Translations under genes and position numbers: made by a program | NCBI GenBank assembly: GCA_001940645.1 | Contig: MDVS01000038.1 | Coordinates: forward strand, 42,199 to 83,966 | Source: Candidatus Heimdallarchaeota archaeon LC_3 | GTDB lineage: Archaea > Asgardarchaeota > Heimdallarchaeia > Hodarchaeales > LC-3 | DNA length: 41,768 nt | Reading direction: 5' to 3' | Notes under the pieces: generated by a model | The model's database searches: none | Seen by the model: only the letters and a program-made list of their open reading frames with translations | Told to the model about the DNA's origin: nothing | Shown here: piece by piece, positions 16,589 to 23,768 of the stretch | Position numbering within the stretch: the stretch's first letter is position 1 | Layout of the letters: each line of letters starts with the position of its first letter

Positions 16589-17929
16589 TTGGTTTCTGTA
16601 AATGTAGATCTTCATTTTCATTCAAGTTATGCTGGTGGTACGGGATCACTATCATTAGAGGATTTTTCAAAGTATGCACCCTTGAAAGGGATTCATTTAG
16701 TTGGAACTGGAGATGTACAATTCATTCCTTGGAGAAAAACTCTTGAAGAGAAATTAATAGAATTAGAAGATAACAATGAAGGATTATTCGGTCTTAAAAC
16801 TGATTTAAACGAAGAAAAAAGGATTAAATTCTTATTACAGACAGAAATTATATTTACTACAGCTTTAAAAGGTACTAAGAAAAGAAAACAAAGTCATACA
16901 TTAATATTATTCCCTGATTATGAGAGTGTTGATAGATTTTATCATTTAGCAGAAAATTGGGGAAGCAAACTTGAAAAAATGGCACGCCCATTTATTCTGT
17001 GTAAATCGCCTCAAGATGTAGGCGAGAAATTAGAATCTATTAAGAATATTAGTTCTTTAATAGAAATAATACCAGCACATGTTTTAACTCCAGATGGAGT
17101 ATTCGGGTCAAATCATAAACTTAACTGGTTGGAGGAATTTTATGGTGAAGGTGTCAATTTTATTAATATAATAGAAACCGGATTATCAGCTGACCCTAAA
17201 TTACTTTCTTTAATACCAGAATTTGATAATTTAACGTTTTTATCCAATTCAGATGCTCATTCTGCCTCCATTCAAAGAATCGGACGCGAATTTACCGCGT
17301 TAAATGTATCAAATGATAATTATTCCTATAAAGATATAATTCATTCTTTAAGAAATAATAAAGTTGATTTTACAGCTGAATTTATGCCTAGTGAAGGACG
17401 ATACTTTTTAACGGGTCATAAGAGAACAACAAAAGGTCATGAAAAAAATAAGTTCTGCAGATTTTCACCCAAATATTCCCCAGGTAAAAATATATGTCCA
17501 ATATGTAACAAAGAATTGACTGAAGGCGCATTATCAAGAGCTATACATATTGGAAAGGCTCAAGGAGAAGAAAGATTGATGGAAGATTACCCTCACAATA
17601 GGAACTTTTTTCATTTTATCCCATTAATTGAAACAATTGCATTTGGAAAAAAAATTAAAAATCCAAATTCTAAGAGTGTAATTAAGACTTATATGCAAAT
17701 AGTAAATAATAATGAAATCAATAATGAATCAAATCTTTGGCAGCTCTCAACTACAAAATTACTAAATATTTTATTAAAAGAAGTTGAAAAAAATGTTCTA
17801 GATGCTATTGTATCTGTTCGATCTGGAAACTTTAGTTATCGTCCTGGATATGACGGAATTTATGGTGAATTAGTAATAGGTAGTAAAATAGACTATTTAA
17901 ATATAAAAGAAGTAGATTTGGGCAACTAA
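16589..17929 (+). CDS. Endonuclease Q (EndoQ), PHP-domain nuclease for deaminated bases
   Basis: EndoQ nicks DNA 5' to uracil, hypoxanthine, xanthine and AP sites and is stimulated by PCNA in Thermococcales. The PHP domain shows DLHFHSSY (His 9 and 11), LVGTGD near 37-42, PAHVLTPDGVFGS near 157-169 and the metal site NSDAHS near 219 followed by GREF. A Zn-binding module has a Cys near 290 and CPICNKELTEGA near 302, as in EndoQ. A C-terminal helical region and YRPGYDGIYG follow, matching the family's ending. The 446 residues are of normal length. The TTG start is supported because the metal motif begins six residues later. It is divergent from the longin/coiled-coil gene and convergent with an FtsX-like permease. 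I see no obvious PIP box at the C-terminus. Confidence 0.9.
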   Translation: MVSVNVDLHFHSSYAGGTGSLSLEDFSKYAPLKGIHLVGTGDVQFIPWRKTLEEKLIELEDNNEGLFGLKTDLNEEKRIKFLLQTEIIFTTALKGTKKRKQSHTLILFPDYESVDRFYHLAENWGSKLEKMARPFILCKSPQDVGEKLESIKNISSLIEIIPAHVLTPDGVFGSNHKLNWLEEFYGEGVNFINIIETGLSADPKLLSLIPEFDNLTFLSNSDAHSASIQRIGREFTALNVSNDNYSYKDIIHSLRNNKVDFTAEFMPSEGRYFLTGHKRTTKGHEKNKFCRFSPKYSPGKNICPICNKELTEGALSRAIHIGKAQGEERLMEDYPHNRNFFHFIPLIETIAFGKKIKNPNSKSVIKTYMQIVNNNEINNESNLWQLSTTKLLNILLKEVEKNVLDAIVSVRSGNFSYRPGYDGIYGELVIGSKIDYLNIKEVDLGN

Positions 17930-17949
17930 AGAATTTTTTTTATAATTCA

Positions 17950-19185
17950 CTAATCTTTGGTTTTCAAACTCTTCATTATATCCTTTGATGCAAGTTGAAT
18001 ACTAGGAATTAAACTACTTATTAAAAAGATGACCCAAAATAAAAGAATATATTCCCCTATTTGAAAAATAGTTGGAATTTCAGGAATAAATACTTCTTGA
18101 GTAACCATAGCTAGTAACAGAGCTATTCCTAATGGAAGTAGTAAAGATATCGGAATTGCTATAATCAATGATAAATTTCCTATTATTAGTCCCATAATAA
18201 GCATAATCAATGATATTTCGTACTTTCTTTGACCTATTATTTTTAAGTAAGCCATATCAAGCTCGTAATGTACTGTTAACCATTGTACTGCTTGAAAAAG
18301 TCTTATTATTACAAGTGCTATTAATATCATGTTGAACAATCTGAGTTTATCAACAATTTCGAACAAAATATCATCCAATAATGCTGAACTTCCTCGAGCA
18401 GAAGTTATTTGGAAGTTAGAATTTTCGTACTCTGAATCTAAAAAATCCATTATTTTTTGCTTTGTTACTCCAATTTTAGAAGGTTCTTTTACCTTAATTA
18501 GTAAATAGTTTGAATGTGATTCAAACGCCGATTCAAAACTAATAAATACCTTGTTATTTACTAAAAGGCTGTGAGTATAAATCGTATTTCCTTTCAAAAT
18601 TGAAACAATTAATAAATTTAAGTAAAAATTATTATTATCTCTGATAGGGATAAATAAATTTATAGGAAAATTTTCTTCTAATATATTAAGATCTTCAGCA
18701 AGTTTTTCTCCTATAATGACTTCATTAACTTGCATAGATGAAATATTAATATTTTTAATTTCTTTTAGATCATTATCCCAAAATAAAGAAAGTTTTGATA
18801 GATTTGTTCCAATAATTTGACTTTGAAATGAAATATTTCTTCCTTGGTAGGGTTCAGTCACCAAGATGCTAGTATCTTTTTGATTAATGGGTAGAATTGC
18901 TAGTATATTTTGATCATTATTTTTAATTAACTCTTCAAGTTCCAATGGAACTAAACTATTTTCTAAATTGTCTTCCTTCTCCCTTAATGATAAATAACTA
19001 TCTTCCCCAGCTAAACTACTCAGGAATATAATATTAGAATTAAAACTAGTTATTATTGCTGAAATTGAGATCAATAAGATGATTGGAATGGAAATATCAC
19101 GAATAAAAATCAAAGTTTTTTCTGGTTTTCTTCCTAAAAATCTTACACTTATTTGAATCAAGTGAAAAAAAGAAATTCGTGACAT
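17950..19185 (-). CDS. FtsX/MacB-like permease
   Basis: 411-residue permease of the FtsX/LolC/MacB fold, normally half of a mechanotransmitting or lipoprotein-moving ABC complex. It has one membrane segment at about 28-50, an extracellular core domain to about 270 (EVIIGEKLAEDLNI and INLFIPI resemble the MacB core), then three membrane segments (about 280-305, 325-355 and 378-400). The loop DMAYLKIIGQRKYEI corresponds to the FtsX 'LRalGas..qI' signature. Unlike the permease at 5258-11200 it has no giant insert, so it serves as a size reference. No ATPase or partner permease is adjacent. It is convergent with EndoQ, with only 20 nt between stops. Confidence 0.8.
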   Translation of the reverse strand: MSRISFFHLIQISVRFLGRKPEKTLIFIRDISIPIILLISISAIITSFNSNIIFLSSLAGEDSYLSLREKEDNLENSLVPLELEELIKNNDQNILAILPINQKDTSILVTEPYQGRNISFQSQIIGTNLSKLSLFWDNDLKEIKNINISSMQVNEVIIGEKLAEDLNILEENFPINLFIPIRDNNNFYLNLLIVSILKGNTIYTHSLLVNNKVFISFESAFESHSNYLLIKVKEPSKIGVTKQKIMDFLDSEYENSNFQITSARGSSALLDDILFEIVDKLRLFNMILIALVIIRLFQAVQWLTVHYELDMAYLKIIGQRKYEISLIMLIMGLIIGNLSLIIAIPISLLLPLGIALLLAMVTQEVFIPEIPTIFQIGEYILLFWVIFLISSLIPSIQLASKDIMKSLKTKD

Positions 19186-19509
19186 GCTTAGTCGTTCATC
19201 TGGTTTTAATTGAACAGTTGCTTTTTTAAACTTGTTTTAAATTTTCTTATGGTGAATTTGGATTTAAACTTACTTATTATTTTATAATGAGAGATTTATG
19301 TTATTTCAATACTGTAGATAGCAATTTTTTCTTTTAATGACAATATATTCATTAATAAAAAATAAATTTGAGGAAAAAAAAACATTACATTTCTTTTTTA
19401 TATCAGTCAGTAAGCTAATATTTATGAGAGAAATTCTACATTATATTATTATTCATAAATAATTTTTCATATAAATTTTTTCTAAAAGTATTAATTAGGT
19501 ACCACATTA
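19186..19509. other. 324-bp divergent intergenic region
   Basis: Separates the minus-strand permease from the plus-strand thioredoxin-V4R gene and must carry both promoters. It is very AT-rich. A TATA-like CATATAAAT lies about 40 nt before the ATG at 19510. I see no coding remnant, inverted repeat or RNA gene. Confidence 0.4.
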
Positions 19510-21024
19510 ATGCCAAAATCCACATCCCGTCCTCCTTTACGCCTGATTTTTTTTACAAGCGAATCCTGTAAATTCTGTCCTATGATTGAAAATATTGTAA
19601 AAAAATTCGTTGGTTCTAATATTGGAACAAATGTTTCCTTAACAACGGTTGATGTTGATTTATCTCCAGAAACTGCTCTTCAATTTAATATAAAGAACCT
19701 ACCCACTGTTATAATGGGAACAGGTGGAAGTAGTAATTATGAAAAGATAGTCGAAGGATATATGGAAGAAGAAGATATACGTCACAGGCTAACAAATAGA
19801 ATTTTTCATTCTATTCTAGCAGGTGAAACAGCTTCAGCAAAACGAAAAGAAAATATGATTTGGCTTTCGAAGAATGTTATTGATTCGATCCAAAAGAAAA
19901 GGTTAATCCGTCAAAATATTGGAGACTATGTTCATCTACAGTCTTTACAAATTAACAATATGAGTATACTAGCTTTAGATCCTATAGCACCAACACTTTT
20001 ATATGAATCTGGTCGAGTTTATGGAATGTATGGTCCAGGTCAATTACTTTTATTCAATTTGAATAAAAACATAGGGAATCAAATAAGAATTGTTCCTAAA
20101 TTTAACGAGTTGATGAAGGCAATTTCTAACTTGTTCAACTATACCTTTTTTCCCACAAACGTTGCGGAATCAGCTGAAATAATAGAGAATAATGATTTAA
20201 ATGCAATAATTAGGATTTATGGATCTGCTTATGCTGTTGGTGCTCCTAAAATTGGTGAATCCTTATGTCCTTCATTAGCAGGTGAACTGGCAGGATTAAT
20301 TCAGTCTATTATGGCAAGATTTGTTAAGGTTGAAGAAATATCCTGTTGGGGAACAGGAACCAAATATTGCGAATTTAAAATTGAAGTTCTTGATGAAGAA
20401 GTTTCAATCCATTCAAAAATTCCTAGTGATACAGGTGGTAAAAAAGACGTACAAAAGAGGAGAAATAATTTTATTAATACACTAGCTGAAATGGCTGAAA
20501 ATTTACAGGATTCTTTAATGTTTAAAAAACAATTAAGAAATTTTGGGGATTATGTACATATAGCGGTTTTACAACAAGCTTTCACTGCACTAAAAATAAT
20601 TGATCCTTTTTGTGGAATGTTATTGCATTCCGCAGGAGTGACATTTGGATTAACTGCTGATAAACGAGTTATCAACAATTCATTACATCATAAAAAGATA
20701 AATATACCAATCTCATTAGAAGAAGCTGTAGAGATCCTAATTGAAGAGCTTCAACATCCTACGACATTGTTAACACGTCAACACTCATTTGTTTCTTTTG
20801 AAAAATCAGATTCTGATTTGGATGATATAGTTTATTATATAAATATTCATGAACTAGCTTATGCCTCTGGTGCAACCAATGTAAATGAAACTTTTTGTGA
20901 TTTCATGGCCGGATTTATTAACGGGCGGTTACAGTTGTTGGTTCAAGATGAAACTATAGTAAAAGAAGTAGAATGTTTTGGAACAGGAAATTCCGTCTGC
21001 AAATTTAAAATTACAGTAGATTGA
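19510..21024 (+). CDS. Thioredoxin-like domain fused to two V4R domains
   Basis: Residues 10-95 form a thioredoxin/glutaredoxin-like fold: RLIFFTSESCKFCP with CxxC at Cys20/Cys23, and the cis-Pro loop NLPTVIM near 68. Two V4R (4-vinyl reductase) domains follow, at about 135-295 and 335-504. Each ends in the family signature, CWGTGTKYCEF near 279 and CFGTGNSVCKF at the C-terminus, with the two Cys kept in both. V4R domains bind small hydrophobic or tetrapyrrole-like ligands and often act as sensors or chaperones, for example BchJ and the MmoQ/PoxR-type sensors. No DNA-binding or catalytic domain is present, so this may be a redox-linked ligand binder. The exact ligand is unknown. It is convergent with the next gene, stop to stop with no gap. 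Confidence 0.85.
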   Translation: MPKSTSRPPLRLIFFTSESCKFCPMIENIVKKFVGSNIGTNVSLTTVDVDLSPETALQFNIKNLPTVIMGTGGSSNYEKIVEGYMEEEDIRHRLTNRIFHSILAGETASAKRKENMIWLSKNVIDSIQKKRLIRQNIGDYVHLQSLQINNMSILALDPIAPTLLYESGRVYGMYGPGQLLLFNLNKNIGNQIRIVPKFNELMKAISNLFNYTFFPTNVAESAEIIENNDLNAIIRIYGSAYAVGAPKIGESLCPSLAGELAGLIQSIMARFVKVEEISCWGTGTKYCEFKIEVLDEEVSIHSKIPSDTGGKKDVQKRRNNFINTLAEMAENLQDSLMFKKQLRNFGDYVHIAVLQQAFTALKIIDPFCGMLLHSAGVTFGLTADKRVINNSLHHKKINIPISLEEAVEILIEELQHPTTLLTRQHSFVSFEKSDSDLDDIVYYINIHELAYASGATNVNETFCDFMAGFINGRLQLLVQDETIVKEVECFGTGNSVCKFKITVD

Positions 21025-21519
21025 TTAGCTGCTTTTCTTTCTTCGAAGTATATTTGACTCGGGAATAGTTTCAGATATTCCCCAAAATAATGCTGGTAAA
21101 ATTAAAGCTAAAAGAATACTTACAACGTATGCAGATATTCCTTCAAGATCAGCAATTATATCGATTTGTAAAAAAGGAGATAGAACACCTAGGAAAGGTA
21201 CTGCAAACAAGTAGCCTACCTCATAACAAATCATGATTATGAAAAGAAGTAGTGTAACTTTGACTAAACCTTCTGAATACATTTCTGAGTCTGAATATAG
21301 GTTTTCCAGCGATGAACCTATAATTGCTACCAAAAATACTGTTGTAAGAAATATTCCTGAAAAAATTATTAATTGCTCATCAAAATTATTCCCAAAATTT
21401 AAAACATCAATTGTGTGAATGACTGGTATTACTTGAAAAATAATTGTCCATCCAATTAGTAAAAAAAGGATTCCAATCCCTTGTTTGCTCTTCCATGTAA
21501 ACGATACTTGTGATAACAT
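21025..21519 (-). CDS. Small multi-pass membrane protein, unknown
   Basis: 164 residues with about four membrane segments (near 15-36, 49-70, 85-115 and 128-150) and a basic tail, RRKKSS, that probably faces the cytoplasm. No family recognised. It starts 21 nt after the PDCD5 stop and is likely co-transcribed with S19e and PDCD5. In many other archaea that place is held by L39e, L31e and eIF6. A link to ribosomes or membranes is not shown by the sequence. Confidence 0.65.
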   Translation of the reverse strand: MLSQVSFTWKSKQGIGILFLLIGWTIIFQVIPVIHTIDVLNFGNNFDEQLIIFSGIFLTTVFLVAIIGSSLENLYSDSEMYSEGLVKVTLLLFIIMICYEVGYLFAVPFLGVLSPFLQIDIIADLEGISAYVVSILLALILPALFWGISETIPESNILRRKKSS

Positions 21520-21540
21520 GTAAAAACCTTGATATTTTTG

Positions 21541-21882
21541 TTATTTTCTTTGAATATTTATTTTTGTTTCTTTTCTAGAACCTATCATTTGACGAAGCAT
21601 ATTTTTTAATTGCTCATCAGTTATTTTACTGCCCTGAAGTTGTCCAGATTGTCCTATTTGAATTAAACGATTTTCAAGTACGTCTGCATAATCGGGATTT
21701 GCTAATTTTATATTGGCAAGACGGGTTCTAGCCTCATCAGTTAGAAATGTAGCTAATAGTCGTTGTTTTTGTTGCTCAACAATTTGAGCCTGAGCCTGAG
21801 CTTGCGCTTGCGCTTGCGCTTGTTGTTCGATTTCTGATTGACGCTTAGCTCTTAAATTAGAAAGTTCCTCATCTTCGCTCAT
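21541..21882 (-). CDS. PDCD5/TFAR19-family DNA-binding protein
   Basis: Archaeal homologue of human PDCD5, a small helical bundle. The archaeal proteins bind DNA in vitro; the true role is unsettled. The 113 residues include the hallmark segment LTDEARTRLANIKLANPDYADVLEN (shown here in part: TDEARTRLANIKLANP) and LIQIGQSGQLQGSKITDEQL. The N-terminal helix, which varies in this family, carries a run of Gln-Ala pairs at about residues 20-33. It is encoded by near-perfect 6-nt repeats at about 21785-21825, so its length may vary between strains. It sits 35 nt downstream of S19e, a conserved archaeal pairing. Confidence 0.93.
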   Translation of the reverse strand: MSEDEELSNLRAKRQSEIEQQAQAQAQAQAQAQIVEQQKQRLLATFLTDEARTRLANIKLANPDYADVLENRLIQIGQSGQLQGSKITDEQLKNMLRQMIGSRKETKINIQRK

Positions 21883-21917
21883 AAAAATACATCTTCTAAA
21901 TTAAAATATTATTTTTT

Positions 21918-22355
21918 TTAATAATGGCTTATTTCTGGAATATTTGGTTTTAACTCATCAGCCATTTTATCAACAAAACTTATACCCTTAGGACTTAACT
22001 TCCGGCCACCGCCATCTGCCTTAATAACAAGTCCATCTTTTTCCAATTGTTGTAGAATATTTCTTATAATTTTTCCTGATGCCTTAGTACTTTTTTGAGG
22101 ACGTACTCCTCTATTCTTTGGTGAGTTGTACAATTTTCTTAATTCATGAACCCCAACAATTCCTCTAAAATACATTTTTCTTACAATACTTCCAGCTCTT
22201 ATATAAAACCAGTCGGGATTTTCTGGAGTATTTTCTTTAGCATGACTAGTTTTGAGAAATTTAAATTCTTCTGGCATTACTAGTGTTTTTCCTTTTAATT
22301 CCGTTGCAAGTTTTTCAATTAAAACAGTGGCGGGTATAATAAATCCTGTAGTCAA
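21918..22355 (-). CDS. rps19e: 30S ribosomal protein S19e
   Basis: Archaeal/eukaryotic-specific small-subunit protein of the 40S-head region, absent from bacteria. The 145 residues match the family: FIPATVLIEKLATELK-like start, DWFYIRAGSIVRKMYFRG near 47-64, RGVRPQKSTKASGKIIRNI near 83, and a C-terminal 'LEKDGLVIK..GGRKLSPKG' winged-helix tip. It starts with TTG, preceded by a clear GAGGT ribosome site. It heads an operon with PDCD5 and the small membrane protein. The 266-bp region upstream is shared with the divergent Roadblock gene and carries TATA-like stretches. Confidence 0.96.
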   Translation of the reverse strand: MTTGFIIPATVLIEKLATELKGKTLVMPEEFKFLKTSHAKENTPENPDWFYIRAGSIVRKMYFRGIVGVHELRKLYNSPKNRGVRPQKSTKASGKIIRNILQQLEKDGLVIKADGGGRKLSPKGISFVDKMADELKPNIPEISHY

Positions 22356-22363
22356 ACGTTTTT

Positions 22364-22368
22364 ACCTC
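22364..22368 (-). promoter_or_regulatory. Shine-Dalgarno GAGGT deciding the TTG start of rps19e
   Basis: Read on the minus strand, GAGGT at 22368-22364 lies 8 nt before the TTG start at 22355. The resulting N-terminus matches S19e, which supports TTG as a true start. Confidence 0.6.
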
Positions 22369-22621
22369 AAAATGATTATGAAATATATAATATAAGTTAC
22401 TAGATATAAATATTGAAAGTTTTAATAAGAAGTTTACTTCTTTTTTCAAGATTCTACATATAATAGATTTTATTTTTTTTTTTTTAAGTTATGATATATC
22501 AATATTCAAGTAGAATTCTTCTTAAATATTGATATTTTTAGTTAAATAAGATAAATTTAACCGTTTATATTTAAATATTGTTTAAGAATTAGATTTTTAT
22601 TCACATAATTTATAATTATCG

Positions 22622-23080
22622 ATGATTAGGGTTTGGGTAATTGGTTGTATGATTGAAATTAAACAAAATCAATATCGTCAAGTTCTAAAAATCCTACAAA
22701 AAATTACGTTGGAAGCTTCTTCTATACAAACATTATCTCTGTTGCGATATGATGGTTCTAATCTTGCTTTTTTTAGTGAAGTTGTGGGACGTGATAGCTT
22801 AGAGATACAAACAGCAATATCTGCTATGATTAGTAGTATATCTTCAGCCGCCCAAATGGTATGTGACAAATTTCAATTTGGAGATCCAAAAGAAGTAATA
22901 ATTAGGGGTTCGGAAGGATATACAATATTTTTTATATCAGAATTTATTCTTGTAGGTGGAGGAGATGATGTCAGAACATTAGGAATAACAAAACGTGTAA
23001 TGAATCATTATTTTCCTCAAATTTATGGTATTTTCTATCCAGAATGGGCGAAAGACAATAATATTAAAATAGAGATTTAG
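22622..23080 (+). CDS. Roadblock/LC7-domain protein
   Basis: Single Roadblock/LC7 domain over most of its 152 residues: strand SLLRYDGSNLAFFSEV, helix with ISAMISSISSAAQMVCD, strands VIIRGSEGYTIFFISEFILVG, then a C-terminal helix. These domains act as subunits or regulators of small GTPases (MglB, Ragulator), and Asgard genomes carry many. The frame opens at ATG 22622, but ATG 22649 (MIEIKQNQ) matches the domain edge better and may be the real start. No small GTPase gene is in the window. It is followed 40 nt on by the DUF84 phosphatase. Confidence 0.78.
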   Translation: MIRVWVIGCMIEIKQNQYRQVLKILQKITLEASSIQTLSLLRYDGSNLAFFSEVVGRDSLEIQTAISAMISSISSAAQMVCDKFQFGDPKEVIIRGSEGYTIFFISEFILVGGGDDVRTLGITKRVMNHYFPQIYGIFYPEWAKDNNIKIEI

Positions 23081-23120
23081 TTTTATTGGAATTATTTAAA
23101 AAATTTAGATTTAGATTCAA

Positions 23121-23702
23121 ATGACTATACTAATTGGTATTGGAAGCAAAAATAAAGTAAAAATATCTGCAACAAAGGCAGGATTTGAGGAATGTTTTCC
23201 TGACCGAGATTTAAAGTTTTCTTCGTTTCTTATTGAGAGTAAAGTAAATTCCATGCCTTTAACCCAAGATGAATTGATACAAGGAGCTAAAAGTAGGGCA
23301 GAAAAAGCATTAAATATCTTAATAAGGGAAAATCAAAAGACAGAAGTCTTATTTGGGGTTGGATTAGAGGGTGGAATGGAGAATAATACTATTCTGAAGA
23401 AATGGTTTCTTTGTGGGTGGGTAGCAATTATCAAAAATAATCAATCCAATATTAGCGTTGCTAAGACAGCCAGTATGATTTTACCGGAAATTATCGTAAA
23501 GAAAGTTCTTTCTGGATCTGAATTAGCCGCTGTTATGGATGAAATAACCGGAATGGAAAGCACAAGAGAAAATATGGGTGCTTTTGGAATATTAACAAAT
23601 CATTTATTTACAAGACACGATTCTTTTCGGGAAGCTATTATTTTAAGTTTAGCACCATATATTAATAAAAAAGATAGAAAAAATTTATATGACTTAAAAT
23701 AA
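23121..23702 (+). CDS. Inosine/xanthosine triphosphatase, DUF84 (YjjX-like)
   Basis: House-cleaning NTPase that removes ITP and XTP, keeping deaminated purines out of nucleic acids. Family marks: N-terminal GIGSKNKVKISATKAGF; SKVNSMPLTQDELIQGAKSRA, equivalent to 'SgV..QPlg..Et..GA.nRA'; FGVGLEGGME near 77; and the C-terminal MGAFGILTNHLFTR. The 193 residues are of normal size. It lies 66 nt upstream of mutS on the same strand, so nucleotide-pool cleaning and mismatch repair are grouped. The metal and base preference cannot be told from sequence alone. Confidence 0.88.
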   Translation: MTILIGIGSKNKVKISATKAGFEECFPDRDLKFSSFLIESKVNSMPLTQDELIQGAKSRAEKALNILIRENQKTEVLFGVGLEGGMENNTILKKWFLCGWVAIIKNNQSNISVAKTASMILPEIIVKKVLSGSELAAVMDEITGMESTRENMGAFGILTNHLFTRHDSFREAIILSLAPYINKKDRKNLYDLK

Positions 23703-23757
23703 GGAAAATTAAAGGGAAAATTTAATTAAAAAAGGAAAAATCAGACAAACTTCTATT

Positions 23758-23763
23758 GAGGAG
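23758..23763 (+). promoter_or_regulatory. Shine-Dalgarno GAGGAG deciding the TTG start of mutS
   Basis: GAGGAG lies 5 nt before the TTG at 23769. The first ATG of the frame is 16 codons later, inside the conserved 'P.MQQ' start of MutS, so the TTG is preferred. Confidence 0.65.
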
Positions 23764-23768
23764 TCATT

